DNA from: Porphyra umbilicalis
Lineage: Eukaryota > Rhodophyta > Bangiophyceae > Bangiales > Bangiaceae
NCBI GenBank assembly: GCA_002049455.2
Contig: KV918930.1
Span: 99,193 to 163,192, forward strand
Length of the DNA stretch: 64,000 nt
Reading direction: 5' to 3'
A program made the translations under genes and the position numbers. Below, in pieces: positions 1 to 10,602 of this stretch; the first letter of the stretch is position 1, and each line of letters opens with the position of its first letter. A model generated the notes under the pieces. The model made no database searches, was not told the DNA's origin, and was given only the letters and a program-made list of their open reading frames with translations.

Positions 1-21
1 GCGAGCGTCTCGGATCGAGGC

Positions 22-2685
22 ATGCAGATGCCCCAGTCGATGCTCCCTCGGCATTTAGTGCCGCCGCGCTCTGCTCAAGTAGAGCGAGCACTCATCCTGC
101 TGGCGCTGGAAAACCCCGACGTCGTCGTCCTTGTCTTCCTGGCTGCGGAAGTTTGCCCGTACTGCAACGTCGGCCGCGAATCCGAGCCCAAGCCGCGGGA
201 GGTGTTCGTCGAGTGCGGGGAGGGTGTGACCTCGGGCGTGGTGTACACGTGGAGGTGCCCCGTGTGCAACTACCGCGTGATCCCCGACGGCCGGGACCAA
301 GGCGTTGTCTTCTCGTCCTCCTCCACGGCCTTCTCCGAGGTCTTCTTGTTTGAGACGGCCGTGAGCCTCTCGCGCAACGGGAGCTCCTTGCGGCACTCGG
401 TATACCTGCGGGAGGCCTACTGGGAGATGAGCTCCGCCCACGTCTACCCCGACGCCGACGAGAAGTTGAGCTCAGTCACGACTATTCGCAAGGCGATTGT
501 GCTCTACCTCACGCTGGTGATCGCGGGGCTGCCAGCAGCCGTCTCGCGCTGCACCAAGTGCGTGCGCCTCGACGGCAGCTACACCATCATTTGCTTTGAT
601 GGGCTCCAGCTGGGCTACCGGCTCAAGTTCATGGTCCCGTTCTTGCGGCCGTCCACCCCGGTGTCGGCCATCGCGCGGGCGTCGGTGTACGCGCGGGTGG
701 TCAAGGACGAGGCGCTGTCTAAGGCGCTCGGCGGTGTCTTCTATTCCGCCACGACCGAGAAGAAAAACACCATCACCACCCTCACCGCGATGCGCGGCAA
801 CGTCATGGCCTTCATTGTGCTGGCGGGCTACGTCGTGATCGACGGCGCCGAGCGGACCTTTGCCGGCAGCACGTTGACTCAGAAGAAGAGCAAGAACGAG
901 CGCGGGTGGGATCCTGTGGAGGACGGTGGCGTGCGGCTGGAGCTGATTGAGTTTCTCCGCGCGTTTTTCGTGTGCGGCCGGGCGGGCCGCGCCTTGGCGA
1001 TGGACATCTCGGGCGCGCCGCTGGATCTCATCCGTCGAGTACCTCGACCATTGACTGAGGCCGTCAAGGCCGCCGCGGCCGACTTTTCGGACAACGCCAA
1101 CGATGTCAGCGGGGGCTCGCCACTAGACGATGCGGGCGACGAGGACGAGGACGCTGCCGAATTGGACCAGTCGGGCCATCTAGACGGGCAAGATGAGGCG
1201 CCGGGCGACAGCTCCGTGGCTGCGAGCATGGGCGGCGCCCCAGCCAACGACGGCTGGGCGAGTGACGGGGAGCTTTCCGACAACGGGGCCGTCACCACCT
1301 ACGAGCAGGCGATGGGTGACGACGACTTTGGCGTCGGCCCTGCCTTCGAGCCGCCGGAGAGGGAGTGGGACGACGCAGCGCCGCTGCGGTTTTTCGCTGA
1401 GCAGTTTTCCGAGCCGGCGTTGGCCGACACCGGGGGCGACGCCGCCGCGGAGCGGATCCGCAAGCTCGTGCTGCCTTTGCGCGTTGGCTCGCCGTGCACC
1501 GCCGCGTCGGCTCTCAAGGTGCTCGACTTTGTCCGCGCCGTCGTGGTGGACCCCTTCACCGTGTGGGCACCCGGTGACGACTGGTCCGCCGTCAACGCCG
1601 TCTTTGACTGTGTGCTCTCGGAGGACTTCACGGTCGCAACTCTGTCCGACGTCGTGGCGCGGGCGGATGTGAGTGAGCTACAGATCCTGCGGGGTGCGGT
1701 TGCGTGTTTGGCGCCCACGCTGTGCCGCAGCGAGGAGCTGCGTCGTGTCTTTGGGGAGCTGTTGCTCTGCCTGGTCGAGACGCGCGGGGACTACATGGAA
1801 TATGTGGAGGACGCGCCGCCCGCCGACTCCGACACTGACTCCATGCAGTCGCGCAGCGGCGGCTCTGGCCACGACGACGGCAGCGACGAGGAGCTCGTCA
1901 CCAAGGAGGCGATGGTGCTGGCCCACCCCGACCAACCCTTCACCGCGCAGCAGTACACCAACACGTGGCTGCTGCCCGAGGCGACCGCCGAGGCGTACGC
2001 GACGGCGTACGGGCTGCCGGTCGGGGCGGCAGAGGACTTTTTAAGGACGGGTGTTTGGGCGCCGGGGCTGCCGCCGCTCCGCAGCATCCCTGGATTTGTT
2101 GGCGCGTCGACCGCCCAGACGGACTTCCCCAACTGCCAGCACGAGATGGGCAAGCAGAAGGCGCACACGGGGGGAACGCTGGGGGCCTTCTGCTCGTGCA
2201 AGCACCCCAAGTGCCTGGGCGTGGTCGTGCTCGACAAGTCGGAGAGCCAGAGGATGCCCATTGAGTTCGTGGTGCAGCGGTTTTCGACGCTCCCCGACGT
2301 CATCATCTACGACTTTGCTTGCGCTACCCTCAAGACGGCTCTCGTGCGCCTCCCCCACGTCGCCAAGAAGGTGTCCTTGCGCGTCGACCGGTTCCATTGG
2401 CGGAAGAACCACACCCTTTGCAGCAAGGCCATGTCACCCGACTCGTTCGTGCCAATGGATGGGACAAACACGTCCTCCTCCGAGGAGCGCAACGCGCTGT
2501 CGCGGCGGCAACAGCACCACGTACGTCAGATGAAGCAGGACGCGTTCATCATCTTTACTGTCTACCAGCAGGCCGTCTCCAACGTCGTGGCTATGTACCG
2601 CGACAACATCACCAATGAGACCACCATCAAGTGGCCTGAGTGGTACCGCCGTACGCACGTGGACATTGACAACGAAGATAAATAA
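22..2685 (+). CDS. Putative KDZ-type (CxC) DNA transposase, 5' end possibly outside the window
   Basis: An 887-codon frame whose reading stays open to base 1, so the first ATG (22) may not be the true start. Residues 45-48 (CPYC), 65 and 79-82 (CPVC) form an N-terminal cysteine cluster like the CxC zinc modules in front of Kyakuja-Dileera-Zisupton transposases. The C-terminal third has a CSCKHPKC cluster, then YDFAC (763-767), DRFHWRKNHTLC (starting at 789) and an E-N-rich helix (SSSEERNALSRR), which is the order of conserved blocks in the KDZ catalytic region. The middle (about 350-440 and 605-640) is acidic, low-complexity linker. If correct, it would act in the nucleus as a DDE-like transposase. 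It converges with the Ulp1-like gene at 5934-9137. Terminal repeats could not be found because the left flank is missing. It could instead be a domesticated host protein of the same fold. Confidence 0.6.
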   Translation: MQMPQSMLPRHLVPPRSAQVERALILLALENPDVVVLVFLAAEVCPYCNVGRESEPKPREVFVECGEGVTSGVVYTWRCPVCNYRVIPDGRDQGVVFSSSSTAFSEVFLFETAVSLSRNGSSLRHSVYLREAYWEMSSAHVYPDADEKLSSVTTIRKAIVLYLTLVIAGLPAAVSRCTKCVRLDGSYTIICFDGLQLGYRLKFMVPFLRPSTPVSAIARASVYARVVKDEALSKALGGVFYSATTEKKNTITTLTAMRGNVMAFIVLAGYVVIDGAERTFAGSTLTQKKSKNERGWDPVEDGGVRLELIEFLRAFFVCGRAGRALAMDISGAPLDLIRRVPRPLTEAVKAAAADFSDNANDVSGGSPLDDAGDEDEDAAELDQSGHLDGQDEAPGDSSVAASMGGAPANDGWASDGELSDNGAVTTYEQAMGDDDFGVGPAFEPPEREWDDAAPLRFFAEQFSEPALADTGGDAAAERIRKLVLPLRVGSPCTAASALKVLDFVRAVVVDPFTVWAPGDDWSAVNAVFDCVLSEDFTVATLSDVVARADVSELQILRGAVACLAPTLCRSEELRRVFGELLLCLVETRGDYMEYVEDAPPADSDTDSMQSRSGGSGHDDGSDEELVTKEAMVLAHPDQPFTAQQYTNTWLLPEATAEAYATAYGLPVGAAEDFLRTGVWAPGLPPLRSIPGFVGASTAQTDFPNCQHEMGKQKAHTGGTLGAFCSCKHPKCLGVVVLDKSESQRMPIEFVVQRFSTLPDVIIYDFACATLKTALVRLPHVAKKVSLRVDRFHWRKNHTLCSKAMSPDSFVPMDGTNTSSSEERNALSRRQQHHVRQMKQDAFIIFTVYQQAVSNVVAMYRDNITNETTIKWPEWYRRTHVDIDNEDK

Positions 2686-5600
2686 AATGGGTGCCTGTAC
2701 CCTTTGTTATTACCTTGCTCAGCATAAACACATTGCTTTGGGAAAAGGGGCGGGTGCGCTCGGCCGCCGCTGCTGCGACAGAGTCGATGCGCCCAAACGA
2801 TGCAAATGGCCCAGTGCGCACCTGTTGCCCAGAGGTGCTCATTTCCCATTGTGGGCATCCGCCCCCCCCGCCCAGATGGGCCACAAACGGCGATCCGATC
2901 ACCCCCCCCAATTTCACGCACTGGCCCAGGTCAGGACCGTGATCCGTACCCGATTGGGGCCACCCCAGCGGCGCCAGACCCCACAGTCCCGCTCAACCGG
3001 GCGTCGCTCTCCGCCGCTTGCCACCTCCGCTGCCCCGTCCCCCCGCTGCCTGCCACCCCCCCGCCACCTCCTCTGGTGACCGTGGAGGTGGCCGCGGTAC
3101 AGAGCTGGACGCGTGCTCCGCTGCTGAGTGGCGGCGGGCGGCGCAGGAGGCCGTATTTGGGTGGCGCGGGCGGAGTGAGCGGGCGGCGCCGGCGGCCGTA
3201 GATGGATGGCGGTGGGCGGAGTGGGCGGGCGTCGTCGCCGAGCAGGGCGCAGGGCCCTGCAGGCATGCACACAGCGCCCCGTCAAAGGGGGAGGGGGGGG
3301 GCGGGAGAAGCCCGGGCACAGGTGATGGTGGTGGTGGTAGCGGCGGCTGTTGCGGCCGCCGCGGCGGCGGCGGCGGCGGTCGTTCTTGTCGCGGTCACAG
3401 AGTCGGCTGTGGCGACGGAGACACGCCAGGCTACTCCGCAGGGTGGAGGCGACGGTGCCGGCAGGTGGGCGCCGGCGTCGCTCCCAGTGCAGGGTACCTG
3501 CCCTCTTTACAGCCGTGGGGGCAGGGGTTGGGCACTGGGGGGCTTGGGGGCACGCCCGTGCGGGTGGCTGTGGCGGCATACACCCACCACGCGCACCCGC
3601 CTACGGCAACAGCGTCGACCAGCTGTGCCCGCTGGTTACCGCCATCCTCGTCGGTGGCACTTCCGTCTGGCGGCTGACTGCAGCGACGGCGGAGACGTAG
3701 TGGTAGCGTGGGGCAGCTTGTATCTGGATAGTTTTGTGCCTTGGCGACTCGCATACATATACTTAGACTTTCTTCCGCTGCTCTGGCTCCTGTACTCATC
3801 CAGCGGGAGGCTCCATTGCCATTACTCATCGTTTTCATGTATACGGGTACAATAAGAGACGAAGCAGTAGTCTGTGCTCTTAGCGACCCAGACCACCATT
3901 CTCAGCGTCCTCGATAGGCCTGGGAACGAGCCAGAAAAAAAATGGCGTTCTCATGTCTCGAGCAATGTGTCATCCGCACCCCCCGCTGGGACCGCTGCAG
4001 GGGCCTTGACGAGCAACCCGCACCCAACAAAATCTTTTAACCACTGCAAGTGCTGTGACCCATCGACCGTGCTTTTCTGTCTCCTTCGGTGCATCCCAGA
4101 CCTGTTCTGGACACTGAAGCTGATGGTGGAACTCGCATCATCCACGGGTGCTGCATGCGGCGCGTGTCATTGTGTGGCGTAACTGGCGGGTTGGCGGCAG
4201 CACGCTGGTTTCCCCGCCCAGCGGGACGGCCACCACCTTCTGCCTGCAGAAGGGGCCGAGGACTGAGCTTGTGCCGTCTGTGAACGGCTTGGCTCGTCAA
4301 TGTGTTTTCTTAGCGGGCCTTCTGCGGGGTACTCTGGGTAGGCTGATAACGTTCAAGAATCCGCAGCGCCACCGACTCCGCAGCCGGTGACGCCGACGGG
4401 TTCGACAGCCGTGACGGCCGCCAGCCCGCAGTAGCAGGGCGCTACCGGCGCCGGTGGTAGTCAGGGCGCGCCATCAGGTGGGGGCAATGGCTACTGCGGT
4501 GGGCGGCAGCAATGAAGGGGAAAAATGGGCGCCAACAAGGCAGTCCACAGAACGGGGGCACGCGGCAACAGCCTGCCACGGCATGGCCATGAGAAGCAAC
4601 AGCTCGTGCGTTCGCATTTCGCCAGTAAGAGAGGAACAAAATCACATTCAACATCTCGAAAGTATTGTGGCTTGCATCTCCTCAAAAGAACGCGCTGCAT
4701 GGCACCTGAGCGCCTCGGAAAGATGGGCTCTTCCAGAGGTATTCGGTACTCCATCAATGTCGAAGTATATCTGAGACCGCTTCATTGTTACCGAAGTCCT
4801 CACTTCCTGTGTCCCGGAATCGTTCGATCTTGCGCCCCCAGGCGTCTCAATGGATGACTCAGAAAGTCTTCGCGGAGCCGCCATGGCGCACGACTTTTTC
4901 CTGTTCGTGAAACATGCATTGTATGGCTGTATTGACAGAGTACGTAAATGATATTAATAATGTACTTTTATATTCCGATGTACAACGGGGGATATCCTCA
5001 CTCTGATTTGATTGTTTGTTGCTGATGAGGCTTGGCGTCCCTCTGAGCAGGGTTCCAGCGATGGTCTGTCCCATTATGGCAAGGTTCATATTGCTGTTGT
5101 GCTTGTTAATTCAAATGCCATGATCGGAAGTGCTGTTCAGTGGAAAGTGTAGTTCAGATCATTGTGACCAATCGGGGTTGGATGCACGTGCGTTTTGGGT
5201 GCTCTGTCCTCGCGGCCTGACCGACCCAGCCAAACACGCGCCCCTCAACGTCTCTGGGCGCTCTTTCCGGCTACCCTAACCCCGCCACGACCGCCCCGCT
5301 CCTCCCGGCCCCCCACACCGAACAACTGCCTCGGTCCCCCTCAAGCCTCCTTGCTGCTGGGAGTCTGGCATGCCCGCGTGGCTGGCCGGCCACCTCCCCC
5401 CTCCCTCTCTCCCGCCGCTGTCCGCCTTGCCGTCTGGCTCCTCGTCGCCACTCGGCCGCTGTTGTCGTCAGCTGCTGTGCGCCTGACAGGGGCGACGCCC
5501 CGTTTTGGTACTAGGGTCGGGCCAGTCACCCCCACGGCGACGGCGCCTCCGTCGACTGCTGTTGCGTGGTCCGCTCCCTGTGGCGCGTGAGACCGTTGGC

Positions 5601-5933
5601 GCTTCCTGTGCAGGCCGAGCGATCCCGCAGCGAAGGCATGGACGTGGAGCAGCCAGCGACTGTTTCCTGTGGTGTGCCTGCTCATGGAGGAGAGAGCACG
5701 GTTGGGGCGCGTGGTGCATGCTGCTGGGTGTGGTGGTTTTTCTCTCGTGCTTGTTTCATGTTGGGCGGACCTGTGTGTGACCGCTTTGCTCTCATTACTC
5801 GTTTTTCCCGTGGCTCCTGTTGCTCTATCGACAAGCATGTGCTTGACTGCAGTCACTGGACCGCTCCCAGTTGCCCGTTCTGACTGTAGTAGTGTGAGGC
5901 GGCCATGAGATAGAAGGAAAGACGCGACACATT
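2686..5933. other. Intergenic stretch, no supported gene
   Basis: All frames here are short and overlap one another on both strands. The stretch holds strand-asymmetric, very GC-rich sequence at about 2880-3700, including a GGT microsatellite near 3323-3339 and a GCG/GGC run near 3354-3380. At 4850-5150 it becomes AT-richer without any recognisable gene. No RNA gene or transposon terminus was seen. Confidence 0.6.
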
Positions 5934-8900
5934 TTATATCTTGGCGCCGGCCCCATTGCCCGCTAAAGCCAACTCCCTCTGCCGCGCGTCGTCGTAGCGC
6001 TTTCCACATTGCAACAGAGTGAGCAAAATGGCAAGTCGTAGATGGTCACCGACCAGCCCCGATATCTCCCCCAACACATGCCCATTCACAGCACACCAAA
6101 GATGAGCCAAAGCAAAAGGGCCACAGTTGTACCCGTCGCCCTGAGAGGGTGAGTTAATAAAGGAGACGTCCCACCGCTCCACGACGGGCGCCCCCGAGTT
6201 CCCCAGCCGCCACAACCGGTCCACCTCCCGGGCAAAAAGCTTGACGCGCGACACGGCCAAGTCCTTCTCCTTGGGGTAGCCCCCGGCCAACGAGTCGAAC
6301 ACGTTGATCTTGCCGACGGGCGCGCCGGGCACCACCTCCGCCGATATCCAGTGGTGCTGGCCGAGGTTGAGGAGCATGACAAATCGTTGGTAGCGGGCGT
6401 TCGGCATGGCGTCGTAGATCTCCTTGATGCGGTCGATGGCCACGGCCTCGCCGACCACCTGGCCGTTGCACACCGTGAAGGACGCCGACTGCCCCGTCAT
6501 GAGCACAAACGAGGGGTGCATGCGGACCGCGCTGTGCAAGCGCATCTCGACGAGGGCGGCGTCGAGCACGCCGTTGGTCATGTACTTGCGTTGCCCGCCG
6601 TACACCACGTCGTAAAAAGCCACCGTGCAGCCACCGTACAGCCGCGAACCGACCACATCGCCGATAGAGCCAGCGCCCAGGAGGAAGTAGCGCCACGCCG
6701 AGTCGCCGACGCGGCGCTCGGAGCAGGACGCCCACACGTAGTCTGCAGCGGCCGCCACGGACAGCGTGGAGCCAACCAAAAACTCAAGCTCCCAAGGGAA
6801 CTTTGCGGTGCTCTCCGTCAGCTCTTTCACCCAGCTCTCAAATGCGGGGCACAGCACCAGCTGCTGGTTGAGGTAATGCACCCCCGACATGGTGACGAGC
6901 GTCGGGGTCGAGCACATCATCGGCGCGTGCTTGCCGACCGTGATGCACAGCGCCGGCTGTCGTCCCACCGCCGACCCGCCTGCTGCCGTGGAGGAACCCG
7001 ACGGTGCGTCGCCAGCAGATGCACTTGGCGCCTGTGGCGGGTCCACATCCACCGAGCAGCCCGCGCTGCCTGAACTACCGGCCGTCCCGAGGATGCGGAA
7101 CGCCTCCTTGAGCAGGTTGCGTGGCAGCAGCACGCGCAGCTCGGCCTCGGCACGCTGCATGCGCTCAAACTCGTCAGCGGTGAGCGACACGATAGAGATA
7201 CACGTTGAGGTGGGGAGGACTGGGGACGGGTCCACCAACAGCAGGTCCGAAATGGGGTACACCTCGGTGGCGCGCGCCAGCTCGATGATCGTGCCGGTGG
7301 TCAGCGGCAGCGGCCCATCCGCGGCAGGTGGCTTGGGTGGGGAGGGCAGCTTTGGAGGGTGGTCGCCGTCAGCATCCTCGGTCGGGTCTTTGTTGCCGTT
7401 GTTCAGCTTGAACCCCCCATTCTGCCGCCCGCGCTTCCTCGTCGCCTTGCCAAAGGCGTCGTCTGCGCCGCGGAAGCGCTTGGAGACTGCGACCTTGTTG
7501 ATGGGGTTGTCAATGAAGTACATGCGCAGGGTAAAACTCCAGAATGGGCAGAGGTGGGCGGCGACGCAAAGGGCAAACCGCTTCTTATCGATGCCGCCCT
7601 GGTGTCTGGCGTTGGTGTGGCCGGGTGCGAAGAAGCACCCTCCGTCTGCTTTCACCGTTGCGCCTTCCAGGCTCCACATGTTGAAGAGGAGCTCAGGGGG
7701 GGTCGCCAGCGCCCACGAAAAGGAGCCCTTGCGCACGCCCTGCGCCTTGAGCGCCTGGAAGCCCAGGCGGAAGACGCCCCGGACCAGGTTGTACGTCAGC
7801 TGCTTGTAGGTCCGGAGGCCGCACATGCTGAGCAGCAAGTTGAGTTCTGCCTGCTTCAGCGTCTTGGACCCCATCTGGATCGTCGACAGCAGCGGCACCA
7901 CATTCGGGTCGTTCATGGTCATGATCGGGTAGGCGTCGTCCTCCCCCGCCACGCTGCTGCCACTGGCCGCGTCTCCGTCTTGGTCGTTCTTGTCATCGCT
8001 GCCGCTCCTCTCCGCGTCCTTGTCCGCCAGGGCCGATGGCGTGGCCGGCTCCTTGCGCCTGGCGCCCTGGCCGTAGCTGCCGCCGCCGCCGTCAATCCCA
8101 GCCCGCCTCTGCCTCCACTCTCCCATAATCATGGCCTTCTCTTCCACCGACCTGCCGGCCCCGTAGCAGTCGATGATGATGTTCTTGGCGCTGTCGCCGT
8201 CGACACCGGTCGAGGTTTGCAGTACCGCGTAAAAGCCCGTCAGCTTGGCGGGGCCGCGGTGGCCGTCGATCAGCTGCCGGGCAAGCGACGCGATAGCTTG
8301 CATGAGCCCTGTGCCGCTGGGGCCCAAGGAGACTGGGACGACCTCCTTGACTTCGGTGCCCACCAAAGATGGGGACGGTGACGCCGGCGTTGACCGGGCG
8401 CGAGTTGAAGGCGTCGCGGTAGAAGAAGAGGGGGGTGCACCAGGCGCGGCCGGTGATGGACGTGTCATGGTTGCGGCCGGCGCGGTGAAGGTTGACGGCG
8501 TTGGTGCCTCGTTGTCCGGCGTCGGCGCTCGTGTCGTGACGGTACCCGTCGACGGCCGCGCGATGGCGTGTGTCGGAGGAGGACCAGCGGTGGGGGGAAG
8601 TGGAACGTCAAACGAAGCGGCCGACGGCGACCCAATCGACGGCGGAGGGGGTGTCGCTGGTGGCGTGGAGAAGCGCACGTCCCGGGATTTGGCCAACGCC
8701 GTCCGCGCCAGCCCAGGAAAAGTGACTGGCTGTGAGAGGCCGATGGCGGGGGCATCCGTGGCGGGACACGCGCGTCCCGCCATCGTCCAGGGTTCCCCGA
8801 CCCCAGTAGCTTTCCCTTCTTCCCCCATAGGGCACGCGCCACGTCCTTGGCTGCCCGCATACTCCAGGGAAGTGCCGAGTGGCGGCAAGCACGACGACGG

Positions 8901-9137
8901 GACGGGCGCCAGGGGCGGACCATCCGCGCGCGGCGCCGCGAGAGCAATCCCGGAATAAAGAGGCTCGCACTGTGACCAGGCACCGCGGAAAGAGACGGCA
9001 CCACCAAGCAGTTGCGACACGCCAGGCAATGCAGCCTGGGATCCGAGCTGAGAAAAATGCAGTGGGGGTGGCGGTTGTGAGTCGAAGGAGCAATCAAAGC
9101 CGCCGACGCCATCGGCACCCGGTCGGTCGTCACCCAT
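5934..9137 (-). CDS. Large protein with C-terminal Ulp1/C48-type cysteine protease domain
   Basis: Read from the ATG at 9137 it is 1067 residues. The frame stays open to 9701, but that upstream part is Ala/Arg/Pro-rich and crosses a 15-base G run, so I prefer 9137. The C-terminus has the Ulp1/SENP layout: QHHW with His near 929, NVFDSL with Asp near 948, and SPSQGDGYNCGPFA with Gln near 999 and Cys near 1005. This predicts a desumoylase-like papain-fold peptidase. The first ~270 residues are Pro/Ser/Thr-rich and disordered. The middle (about 370-560) holds an unrecognised ordered region with basic KRGRQNGG. Ulp1 domains are carried by several eukaryotic DNA transposons, so with the convergent transposase at 22-2685 it may be a transposon partner rather than a host enzyme. 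That pairing is inference. Confidence 0.72.
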   Translation of the reverse strand: MGDDRPGADGVGGFDCSFDSQPPPPLHFSQLGSQAALPGVSQLLGGAVSFRGAWSQCEPLYSGIALAAPRADGPPLAPVPSSCLPPLGTSLEYAGSQGRGACPMGEEGKATGVGEPWTMAGRACPATDAPAIGLSQPVTFPGLARTALAKSRDVRFSTPPATPPPPSIGSPSAASFDVPLPPTAGPPPTHAIARPSTGTVTTRAPTPDNEAPTPSTFTAPAATMTRPSPAAPGAPPSSSTATPSTRARSTPASPSPSLVGTEVKEVVPVSLGPSGTGLMQAIASLARQLIDGHRGPAKLTGFYAVLQTSTGVDGDSAKNIIIDCYGAGRSVEEKAMIMGEWRQRRAGIDGGGGSYGQGARRKEPATPSALADKDAERSGSDDKNDQDGDAASGSSVAGEDDAYPIMTMNDPNVVPLLSTIQMGSKTLKQAELNLLLSMCGLRTYKQLTYNLVRGVFRLGFQALKAQGVRKGSFSWALATPPELLFNMWSLEGATVKADGGCFFAPGHTNARHQGGIDKKRFALCVAAHLCPFWSFTLRMYFIDNPINKVAVSKRFRGADDAFGKATRKRGRQNGGFKLNNGNKDPTEDADGDHPPKLPSPPKPPAADGPLPLTTGTIIELARATEVYPISDLLLVDPSPVLPTSTCISIVSLTADEFERMQRAEAELRVLLPRNLLKEAFRILGTAGSSGSAGCSVDVDPPQAPSASAGDAPSGSSTAAGGSAVGRQPALCITVGKHAPMMCSTPTLVTMSGVHYLNQQLVLCPAFESWVKELTESTAKFPWELEFLVGSTLSVAAAADYVWASCSERRVGDSAWRYFLLGAGSIGDVVGSRLYGGCTVAFYDVVYGGQRKYMTNGVLDAALVEMRLHSAVRMHPSFVLMTGQSASFTVCNGQVVGEAVAIDRIKEIYDAMPNARYQRFVMLLNLGQHHWISAEVVPGAPVGKINVFDSLAGGYPKEKDLAVSRVKLFAREVDRLWRLGNSGAPVVERWDVSFINSPSQGDGYNCGPFALAHLWCAVNGHVLGEISGLVGDHLRLAILLTLLQCGKRYDDARQRELALAGNGAGAKI

Positions 9138-10042
9138 GCGGGTGGCTGTCGCAAGCCACGCTCCAACGGCACCCGCCCACGAGGCGGGCAAGCGCTCCCA
9201 GCACGCGACACATGCAAAATCAAGGCGTCGACCGGGGGGGGGGGGGGGTGGCGCGGGGACGGCAGGTGGGGAAGAGCAACCAAAGAAAAAAGAGCAAGCA
9301 TCTACGCACCACTGTCCGGCCGCGTCACCGTGGCTGCAGAAGAAAGGAAGCACCCGGCGGCAGCCCGCCGCAGCGCACCGCCGGAGCCCGCCGCGAGCTG
9401 CCGCCGCCGCCACCCCCGTCAGCAGGCAGCCGGCACGCCATCGTGCGTGCGGGCAGTGCAACGAGGCCGGTAAACGAAAGAGGCGGGACGCGCATCGCCG
9501 CCCGCGGGAAGCGTCGAAGAAGCGCGGGATGCGTAGCGAAGCCCGCGCCCGGCGCCCGGAAACCGCGGGAAGCGCAGCGAGCGCTGCGGGGGACGGCGTG
9601 AGCAGGCCCCCGCGGCCGGCCCAGCGACGCGGGCAAACCCCGCGGACGACGTCCCAGGGCACCCCCCAGGCAGAGCCCAGAAGCGGGCCCGATCTGGCCA
9701 CCCAGGCACGCCGTGGCAGGGTGCCAAACAGGGTGCGGGGGCCGCTGCGCGGCCCACAAGAAATCGATGAACGAAAACTTATCTACCGAGAAGCTGAAAA
9801 TATGGGCCAGCCAATCTTGAAGCCCGCGCTCTCGAGTGCCCCCGCCCACGAACGGGCCGCCAGGAGGTGTAATCGGGGGCGGTGCGGATCCCTCATGCTC
9901 TGTCAACCGCCACCAGAGGTGGCCTGGGCGCGGGTGCCCTTGAGCATGAGGGACGCGCACAGGCACTGTGAGAGCATGCGGGATTTTCATGTGTTATTGC
10001 ATGCTCGCCCTGCCGGCGGGAACGCTGCTGCAATCACAGCGG

Positions 10043-10094
10043 TTGTTGCTTGGTTACACGGAATACAGTTGTTGCTTGGTTACAGGGAATACAG
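10043..10094. repeat. 26-bp unit tandemly duplicated
   Basis: Two adjacent units starting TTGTTGCTTGGTTACA and ending GGAATACAG, differing at one base (C versus G at unit position 17). A third partial start follows (TTGTGG). No function is evident. Confidence 0.8.
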
Positions 10095-10572
10095 TTGTGG
10101 CGGTGGATCGGTTGTGGAGGTTACAGTCGGCATCTGTAACCACTGCGGCTGGGTTCTGTAATCGGTCGCAGCGGCTGAGTTACGCAGAGTGAGTGGCCCA
10201 GCTGGGGCAAGAGCATTCGAACTACGCAACGTGGATGTGATTGATTGGACGTACAGTTGATGGCGTCCAATAGAATGGCCCAGAGGGTGACCATCAAATC
10301 GACTAGGGCCATCCATTCTATGCAACGTGGCTGCCTGAGCGTTGAGAACACGAATGGATCCCTACTAGAAGCTTCGCTAATAACAGAAACTATCACACAA
10401 AGAGATCTTAATTCCAGGCACGTACGTGCAATACCCTGGCCTTCAGGGCGGTGGCGCGCTCGGCGACGCAGAGATACCGGGAAAGCCGGCCGGCTCCATG
10501 GCGGCGAGCACGCACGGGGGCACGTGCAGCCACGTTGCCGTGGCGGGGGGGGCGTGGGGCGGGGAAAGGGGT

Positions 10573-10602
10573 GCCGCCGCCGCCGCCGCGGCGGCGGCGG
10601 CC
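10573..10602. repeat. (GCC)n/(GGC)n palindrome
   Basis: A run of GCC triplets meets a run of GGC triplets around a central CCGCGG, giving a hairpin-capable palindrome of at least 24 bp in a CpG-dense stretch. Confidence 0.8.

Noticed and set aside
2914-3855. Several 110-220-codon frames on both strands
   Set aside because: They overlap each other in GC-rich, triplet-repetitive DNA, show Gly/Arg/Pro-rich composition and have no domain; they are composition artefacts.
6351-8958. Plus-strand frames of 240-340 codons opposite the Ulp1-like gene
   Set aside because: They are shadows of the minus-strand gene, whose catalytic motifs and codon pattern define the real frame.
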